From assembly GCA_030544235.1 (NCBI GenBank), contig CM060461.1, positions 1,421,949-1,485,948 on the forward strand: a stretch of DNA of 64,000 nt, read 5' to 3'. This DNA is from Lepturacanthus savala (taxonomy: Eukaryota; Chordata; Actinopteri; Scombriformes; Trichiuridae). Position 1 is the stretch's first letter. Each line of letters begins with the position of its first letter. A program made the translations under genes and the position numbers. Positions 55,751 through 64,000 of the stretch are shown here, in pieces. The notes under the pieces are model-generated. The model saw only the letters and a program-made list of their open reading frames with translations. It was not told where the DNA came from and did no database searches.

Positions 55751-56339
55751 TTTTGTACTTGATTATATACTGATATTTGAAGTTATCTCCGATAAATGAC
55801 CAATATGAAGCCAAGGTCACATCACAGGATGTTGTTTCCATAAATCAGCAGCAGTAAAACAACTTTCCTGTATTTACTGTTTAAATTCTTTATAGAGACA
55901 CAGCTGCAAGAAATGAAACATGTTCATTAAACTTTTTTTCTTTCAAATAGTAGAAAACCATGTTTGAAAGTCAAACAACTTGAAGTAGAGTTTATATCCG
56001 TCTGTTGCATCACTTACTGCAAACTGAAGCTTTACAGAAGATCATGTGTAGATCTGAACTTACAGCATTTATTTACTCCTGTAGAGTTAGAGCACACTGA
56101 TACTGAATGTAATATCTGACACAGCTATAAACACATACAAATGGATTATTACACAGCATGTTACAGCACCTCCACATCACACTTCAACAGTAATTCAAGT
56201 GTAGTCTGAGCTGGTTTTATCACTTTCCTAGATATTTTTTTAAGGTCCCTGCAGTAAAGATCAGACAGGTTTACACCTTTCTGGATTCAGATTGACTTGA
56301 GGAGTTTAACAGCAGTTTAAAGTCAGTTTGAGTAACTTT
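55751..56339. other. 3' flank or 3' UTR sequence, nothing recognised
   Basis: No repeat or coding block is seen. Confidence 0.35.
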
Positions 56340-56935
56340 TCTGTATGCTTTGAATCATTTTGTTGTTTTACACTTCTGTTACAAGCAGAGCACCAACTAA
56401 TCTTGTATATTGGGAATGACCCTTTAAAGGTGCAGGGTGCAGGTTTCAGCGACATCTAGTGGTGATATTACAGATCAACTGCTATAGCCACGAAAATATT
56501 TTTTAGTTTGTAGGTTCTGAGCCAATCTCAGTCAAAGGCTATTTAGCTCAGTGGTTCTCAAAATGGGGTGTAGAGACCCCCAGAGGTCCTTGAGGTAGTT
56601 TCAGGGGGTCCCCAGCAAAAAGGGATTTATTTTACTTATAAGTTCATCCATAAACAACACAATGACATTTTTGTCATGGGTTTCATAAACTTTTCTAATA
56701 TCTAAAAACTAAAATGTCATCAGATGAGGGTCCGTGGTCTAATTTGTGGCAGTTTAGGGGTACTTGACATGAAAAAAGATTGTGAACCACTGACTTATTT
56801 ATTTATTATTTTGATTATATTCAAATTAAAACATACTTATGAATATTATTTTCCTTTTCTAGTAAGTGTGATCTGCTAGTTGCTGCTAAATTGGACACAC
56901 TGCACCTTTAACTGTTAATTTGGCTGTTAGTTGAC
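56340..56935. repeat. local duplication, copy 1 (includes a TIR element and a hAT MITE)
   Basis: Within it lies a TIR repeat from TTTAAAGGTGCAGGGTGCAG (56423) to GGACACACTGCACCTTTAA (56911), with the phrase GACATCTAGTGGTGA. Inside that is a hAT MITE at 56549-56792 with inverted ends CAGTGGTTCTCAA and TTGTGAACCACTG. The flank TCATTTTGTTGTTTTACACT outside the TIR repeat is also shared with 58888-59285. Confidence 0.8.
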
Positions 56936-57330
56936 TAATAGGTCCTGTAATATTTGCTTTTTCATCACAGAGATTCAAAAAAAGTCTCTGTAAGTTTCGA
57001 CCTTTAGAAATTACATCATAAATGTTTAGTGGAAAAGATTTTCCTTCCATCTATTTTTATTTTTCAATTTCAGCATAAAAAACCTACAACACAGTATTAG
57101 GGCCATGTATAAAAAACAGAAATGAGACGAAAAGATTTTTCTTTTCTTTTTATATTCAGGATGAGGATGACGAGGACGATCCAGAGAAGAAAAAAAATCA
57201 AACATGAACAGAATGTTGTTACGTCACAGGATTTTTTATTCAGTTTTATTTTGCAGTTAAGAAGAAAATCAGAATTATAGTCTAAGTCATTTTGACTGTT
57301 CGAAAATTAAAAATAAATAGAAAAATCTTA
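56936..57330 (+). other. orphan terminal-exon-like sequence
   Basis: A strong acceptor TTCTTTTCTTTTTATATTCAG is followed at 57160 by an open reading DEDDEDDPEKKKNQT and TGA (57205-57207), with AATAAA at about 57310. At 56971-56989 there is also a 19-nt block between CACAG and GTAAGT. No upstream partner exon is visible except kcnq3 exon 14, which is phase-compatible. I cannot assign it to a gene. Confidence 0.3.
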
Positions 57331-58887
<1,557 letters not shown>

Positions 58888-59285
58888 TCTGTATGAATCA
58901 TTTTGTTGTTTTACACTTCTGTTACAAGCAGAGTAGGAACTAGTCTTGTATATTGGGAATGACCCTTTAAAGGTGCAGGATGCAGGTTTCAGCAACATCT
59001 AGTGGTGATATTACAGATCAACTGCTGTGGCCATGAAAACATTATTGAGTTTGTAGGTTCTGAGCCAATCTCAGTCAAAGGCTATTTATCTCAGTGGTTC
59101 ATTGACATGAAAAAGATTGAGAACCACTGACTTATTTATTATTTTGATTATATTCAAATTAAAACACCCTTATGAATATTATTTAATATATTTAATATAT
59201 TATTTATATTATTTTTTTCTGATCTGGTAGATGCTGCTACATTGGACACACTGCACCTTTAATGGTTAATTTGATTGTTCGTTGC
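58888..59285. repeat. local duplication, copy 2
   Basis: It is collinear with 56340-56935, including the sequence outside the TIR repeat. Here the hAT MITE is reduced to 38 bp (59092-59129), an internal deletion of about 200 bp that leaves both tips. Confidence 0.8.
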
Positions 59286-61980
59286 CACATTACATTCACA
59301 CATTATTTGTTTGAGTATTAGGTCACTGAAAAAAGTTTAAGGGGTAAATCTTTTATTATTCATTATAGAAAAAAAGAGTCAAAAACATTTTAAGAAGTAT
59401 TAAAAGGGGGGGTTGTTTTGAAAAGGAAGTCAGAATACTGACTCAATTTTTGAAAGAAGTCAGAATTCTTACTTTTTTTCTAAAATGAAACAAAAAATGT
59501 TTTCATGTTTTTTGTTTTTTTCTGTGGCCTAATGCTCTTCCATATGTCCATTTTAATTTTGGTTTTGCCAAGGTTATAATACTAAAATCCAACTTTGTGC
59601 TCTCTGATTTGAAACTCGGAATCTCTCCAAGTTTACTCTCAAGTGTAAACCATTGTTTTCAGTGAGCTGAAAGAATCATTTGAATGTTTTTAGATACTTT
59701 TCATGCACTATTAAAGATAAATAAAAGTTGCAAGAGTGTTTTTTTAAGCTCTCGAAACTGACACATTGTGTGTATTTCTGCTTCATGGAGAAACCGAAAC
59801 AAATATAAAATAAATATCAATATCTTGTTGGACTATTGTGCATCAGTGGTTCAGTAAAGCTCACATCTAAGTACACTTTAAATTTACTTCTTTGTTGTAT
59901 ATGCACTGAGGGAAAAATTTACTGTTTACTACTCCTGACTTTCAAAGCCATAATCTGGTTTTCATATGAAGCATGTATGTAAAGACAAGCTTTTTCAACA
60001 AATTTCTGTCCTCTTACGTGTGTGTGTACAATTAACACATGGATGTATTTTACTTTATTGAACTCCTCTATATGTAAAAAGGAGCACTTTATAACTCTAA
60101 CATTCTGTGCAGTGAAGAGGACGATCACGTTTGCTGCATTTCTTCAGTTTGGTTGTTTTCTATGTAACTGCACTGACCAACACATTCTACATAACCTGTC
60201 ATCTTATGGACATTCTGATTGCTACGAATTATTTGTGCCTTGGCCTTTTACAGTTCTTTTCAATGTATTTTTTACCTTTTATTTTTATTTTAGGTTATGT
60301 TTTCTTGCCACAGCTGTCAAACTACAGCACAGAGCTGTTGGTGACACCAGTATGTGGAATGCTGCGTTTATACAGACAAATATAGGAAATATATATATTA
60401 CCAAACAACAGACATAGAAATGTTGACAGATTTTATTATTTTTTGGATAGTCACCTGCACCATGTTCACTGAGTTACAGCAACAATCAACACTGTCTCCA
60501 CTGAAATGGAAACAAAATGATAACAATAACTTGTGGCCATGCATTAATTATCTCATGACCACGCTTTAGTATCCCGTGGACAGGTAATACGATACAAATC
60601 TGATTATTTTTTATTATTATTTTTTAGAATACTAAACTGATGATCTTTGGGTTGTGGACTGTGGACAAAAAAGACATTTAAGTTCAATCTTCAGCTTTGG
60701 AAAATACTGATCAACATTTTTACCATTTCAGATTAGATAGATTAATTGAGTATGAAAATAGTCATTAGTTGCAGCACTAAAATACACCAACTAAATAAAG
60801 ATAACAGCAAGATGCATATAGGCAGATTTATTCATACAGCACATTTCTTTAAGTGCTTTTAGTGAATCATATAATGAAGAAGAAGAGATGAATACATCAA
60901 ATTGGATCAAAAAGTAAAAGAGGTATTAAGGATAAACATTCTGAAGTGCAGCTTTAAAATATAAAGTAAAACAAAAAATGTTTGTGAACAATTCAATATT
61001 AAAATGAAGTTGTCCTTAAATAGGTTTCTTGCAGCTGAATAATTAGGAAACAATGTAAAAAAAATGGCACTAATCTGGCTGCTGACTTACAAATTTCACT
61101 TCATAAAAACTTTCAGTGGATATTTGACCTGTGACAGATACATATGAAAAGCTCATTGTGATGAGATGTTGACTCTAGCTGTTATAACATTTGAGCAAAA
61201 ACAACATTAACTTGTTTATTAATTTGCTAAACTCAACTAGCTTCAGATTATATTTTTAGTTTCTCTAGCTTTTAATTTTGCCTATCCTGTCATCAAGTTA
61301 TTAAAAGATTGCTGGTGATTCCGATGTTGCTGCACAAAACCCCAAATAGCACAAAACGAGGATGCAGGGTGTTTTCCTGTATAAATGCAGCTTTTCCGCC
61401 GACAGGAAATCAACAACAGGAAAAATCAGCTGGTGAGAAGCAGACTGAATTTTACAGAAACAGAATCGTGTGAGCCAATTTACACAGTTTTATTCAAGAG
61501 AAGTTTGGACTAATGTTCACTCTAGTGGCCTTTAGAGCTGTGCGTCGTTTTCTCATTCCAGTTTTAAAAAAATTAATTTCTACTCTCTTTTCAACCACTT
61601 TAAATAGTTTGTTTTGATGATATAATATGCAAATGTAATATTACTTTTTTGTCTTTTCAATTGCACCAGTTATTAATAAAGTATTGAATTGAAATTGGTT
61701 GTATTGAACTGTTTGTGGAGGTTGTGTGAAGAGCAGCAGGTCAAGTTTTTGTAGTTTCATGTCATCAGATGATCACTAATGATCATTCCTTCATCAATCT
61801 GAAGCACAGGAACATAATTTTACCTATCCTCCAGTATTGATCTTTGTAGTGATTTTTCAGTACAATGTTTATTCCGCTGCAGGTTTAGCAGTTGTTTCCC
61901 AAACATGAAGCTTATGGTTTAATCTTACTTGTTGTCAATATGTTTGCCTGCAGTTTATAGACGACTCAGTAACTGAAAAT
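59286..61980 (+). other. kcnq3: probable distal kcnq3 3' UTR and end signal
   Basis: Mostly repeat-free AT-rich sequence apart from a family C scrap at 60605-60780. AATAAA at 61675-61680 is followed by GT-rich GGTTGTATTGAACTGTTTGT, then GGAGGTTGTG, a good polyadenylation context. A 3' UTR of about 7.2 kb would agree with the long KCNQ3 3' UTR known in mammals, but this is inference. Confidence 0.4.
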
Positions 61981-62018
61981 GAAACTGGAGCTGGATTTGT
62001 CCAGAAAAAAATACAGAT

Positions 62019-62190
62019 GACAAGTGGTGCAAGGGTAGAGCATCCACCCCAGACAGAGGCTACAGTCCTCAGTGCAGGTGGCCCAGTTCAAATCCAGCAT
62101 AGGATGGCCCCTTCCTGCTCGACATTCCCCATTTTCTCTGTCTCCCACCTTACTTCTGTCTTTGTTGTACTATCAAATAAAGACAAAAAG
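62019..62190 (+). repeat. tRNA-derived SINE
   Basis: The head GTGGTGCAAGGGTAGAGCAT and B box GGCCCAGTTCAAATCCAGC are pol III promoter-like. The body CCTTCCTGCTCGACATTCCC and tail AATAAAGACAAAAAG are typical of a common teleost SINE. Confidence 0.7.
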
Positions 62191-62201
62191 ATACTATAGG
62201 G

Positions 62202-62709
62202 CAGTGTGCGAAATACCCATCGACATTCGGGGGGGTCCCCATCTTTGAATTGTTGCGCAATACTGATCAAAATTTTCTTCAGTAGGTTAACCAATGCAAA
62301 TTACGGTGCAGACACAATAACAAATGCTACCTATCTGGCGTGTTTAAAAGGCAACTGAATAAATGATGGTTTCGTCGCGCAGCTGGTGTACTTGAAAGCC
62401 TACAGCCTATGACCAATTGTATGACACTATTTAACCACCCATTTAACAATTGCAATTTATTTTTCATTTAGAAAGATATATCTTTCTACAAATACAAACT
62501 CAAAGTGGAAAACAACACAGTGGATGATAGACAGTCTACAACAAGCCACACAGCACCACGAGCTTAGAAAACATTGTAATGACATTGTAATGATTAACAA
62601 TAATATGTACTTTAATAATTTTATTTAATTTATTTTAACGAATCTTGAGACCCCCCCAAAATTTTGCATTTGAGGCCCCCCCCTGGACCCCCCCGTATTT
62701 CGCACTCTG
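62202..62709. mobile_element. hAT-type MITE with perfect 8-bp target duplication
   Basis: The termini CAGTGTGCGAAATAC (62202) and GTATTTCGCACTCTG (ending 62709) are inverted with one mismatch. CTATAGGG occurs immediately on both sides (62194-62201 and 62710-62717). C-rich and G-rich subterminal runs lie near both ends. There is no transposase. It sits inside the terminus of the adjacent family A element. Confidence 0.9.
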
Positions 62710-62714
62710 CTATA

Positions 62715-63620
62715 GGGTAATATTAGATAAAATGGGCCATCAGGTAAAATGGGCCATTTCAGGTTTGGGGTCCCAGCCCCTCTGGAAATTAGAGCCAATG
62801 ACTACAAAGGATTTATACTCTTGATATAACTGTGGTTGACTAATAACAGGTGATTTAACTAGTTTACGGTTTCTATGGTGATTTGATTAGTTTATGGTTT
62901 CTATGGTGGTGAGACAATACTTCAAATCTAGACTGAACCAGAAATGTACATGGTAAGTAGCCTGGCATGATAAATCTAACAAAACGATTATAAGGATGAT
63001 AAATCTATTAAAAAATATTCATGCACATAAAAATATGTGTGATATTTGTCTTAATAGCATCCATCAGAAATAATGCTGTTAGTTTGATATATTAAAATAT
63101 TTTTTGGAAAAGTGATGTTTTTCTTGATGGCCCAATTTACCATAACCCCCTAGCTAAAATGGGCCACATGGTTTCAGCTAAAATGGGCTTAACCCTCTGT
63201 GTCACTCACAAACACACATGTATGACATTGGGCTCAACTAAAACATGGACAGTATATATATATGACAAAGTAGTCACTACTTTTACTGTGTTAGTGTAAC
63301 TTAGCTTGTTACATATGACTGTGCTAGCTTTTGTGTAGCGTTAGCTTGTATACACAGGTGTATTAGCGTGTGTACAACACATAACTGATCTGTTCTTGTT
63401 TTAATAGCAGCAATATGATTTTTTAATGTATTTTAAAAATTATGTGGTTCTAAGCAAACATATTTTAACATTAAAACTGATGATGAATCAGTTTTGAATT
63501 TGAATTTCCCCTTTTGTCATTTGACTGGCCCATTTTACCTGATAAGATGGCCCATTTTACCTGAAACCATTCGTGCAAAAAAAGTGGCACAGCAGATGTC
63601 AATTTCTTGATTTTTAATCA
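62715..63620. mobile_element. TIR element, family A, reverse orientation
   Basis: It starts GGGTAATATTAGATAAAATG after TA and is the reverse complement of the 6144 and 29955 copies (GAAATTAGAGCCAATGACTA, CCAGAAATGTACATGGTAAG, CATCCATCAGAAATAATGC). The far end is lost after about 63620. Confidence 0.7.
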
Positions 63621-64000
63621 ATTTTATTTTAATTCATTTGATCTTGTCCCCTTTTAATCAACTGTTTTTAAATTTTGTCTTGATGCTTTTAATATTTTAT
63701 GAAAGCACTTTGAATTACCTTGTTGTTGAAATGTGCTTTACAAATAAACTTGCATTTCCTGGCCTAGTAGGCAGTGATACTAACTAGTTGAAGCTACCTA
63801 GCTACCTACTAACTAGTAGTAGCAGTTATTAGTTAGTAGGCAATGAAACTAATGCAGCTTCATGTTTAATATATGGTATGGTTAATGGTTAATATATGGT
63901 ATTTTCTCCTTCTTGGACTTCTTGGCCATCCACAGCAGGTTCGCAGTGATATAATTGTGCCAATTATTTCTTTCCTATTTATTCCATTTTATTTCTTTCT
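63621..64000. other. no gene seen
   Basis: A short imperfect tandem of CTAACTAGT/TAGTAGGCA at about 63765-63845. No coding evidence at the window edge. Confidence 0.4.

Overview
The window is nuclear DNA from a ray-finned fish, most likely a percomorph-type teleost. It is AT-rich, non-operonic, full of GT-AG introns and microsatellites, and dense with teleost-type transposable elements (Tc1-like, hAT, piggyBac-like MITEs, L2-type and other LINEs, a Ty3/gypsy scrap, tRNA-headed SINEs). The species cannot be fixed from the sequence alone.

There is one host gene I can support: kcnq3, a Kv7.3 M-type voltage-gated potassium channel subunit, on the + strand. Fourteen coding exons (exon 2 to the last exon, 25696-54443) thread in perfect reading phase into 733 codons, running from the start of S1 to a natural stop. 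They carry S1-S6, the GYG filter, the calmodulin-binding helices A and B, the tetramerising coiled coil and the ankyrin-G binding tail. Exon 1 (N-terminus) is not visible and must lie left of position 1, so 1-25695 is probably part of a very long intron 1. That stretch holds repeats, a 0.65 kb CAGA array, a 0.5 kb polypyrimidine tract and several repeat-free GC-richer islands that may be conserved regulatory elements. From 54444 to about 61.7 kb lies a probable long 3' UTR and 3' flank, and 61.9-64 kb is repeats only.

The most unusual object sits in intron 8 (about 34547-39575). It is a roughly 5 kb composite mobile-element-like unit whose flanks are full of GACGTC/ACGTC sites and whose centre carries a spliced, apparently broken gene resembling DUF4806-domain proteins. 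At its right end the GACGTC palindromes alternate at about 11 and 13-14 bp spacing, one helical turn apart, inside 130-160 bp tandem units. This recalls the subterminal binding arrays of En/Spm-type elements. It has itself been invaded by a 0.9 kb inverted-repeat element.

Other points of interest are: a Thr in the pore helix where human KCNQ3 has the current-limiting Ala315; an extra Arg just before S4; a 27-nt microexon; a last-exon acceptor abutting a purine-rich minisatellite; an orphan acidic terminal-exon-like sequence 2.7 kb past the stop; a local 3'-flank duplication; and several datable nested insertions with clean target-site duplications.
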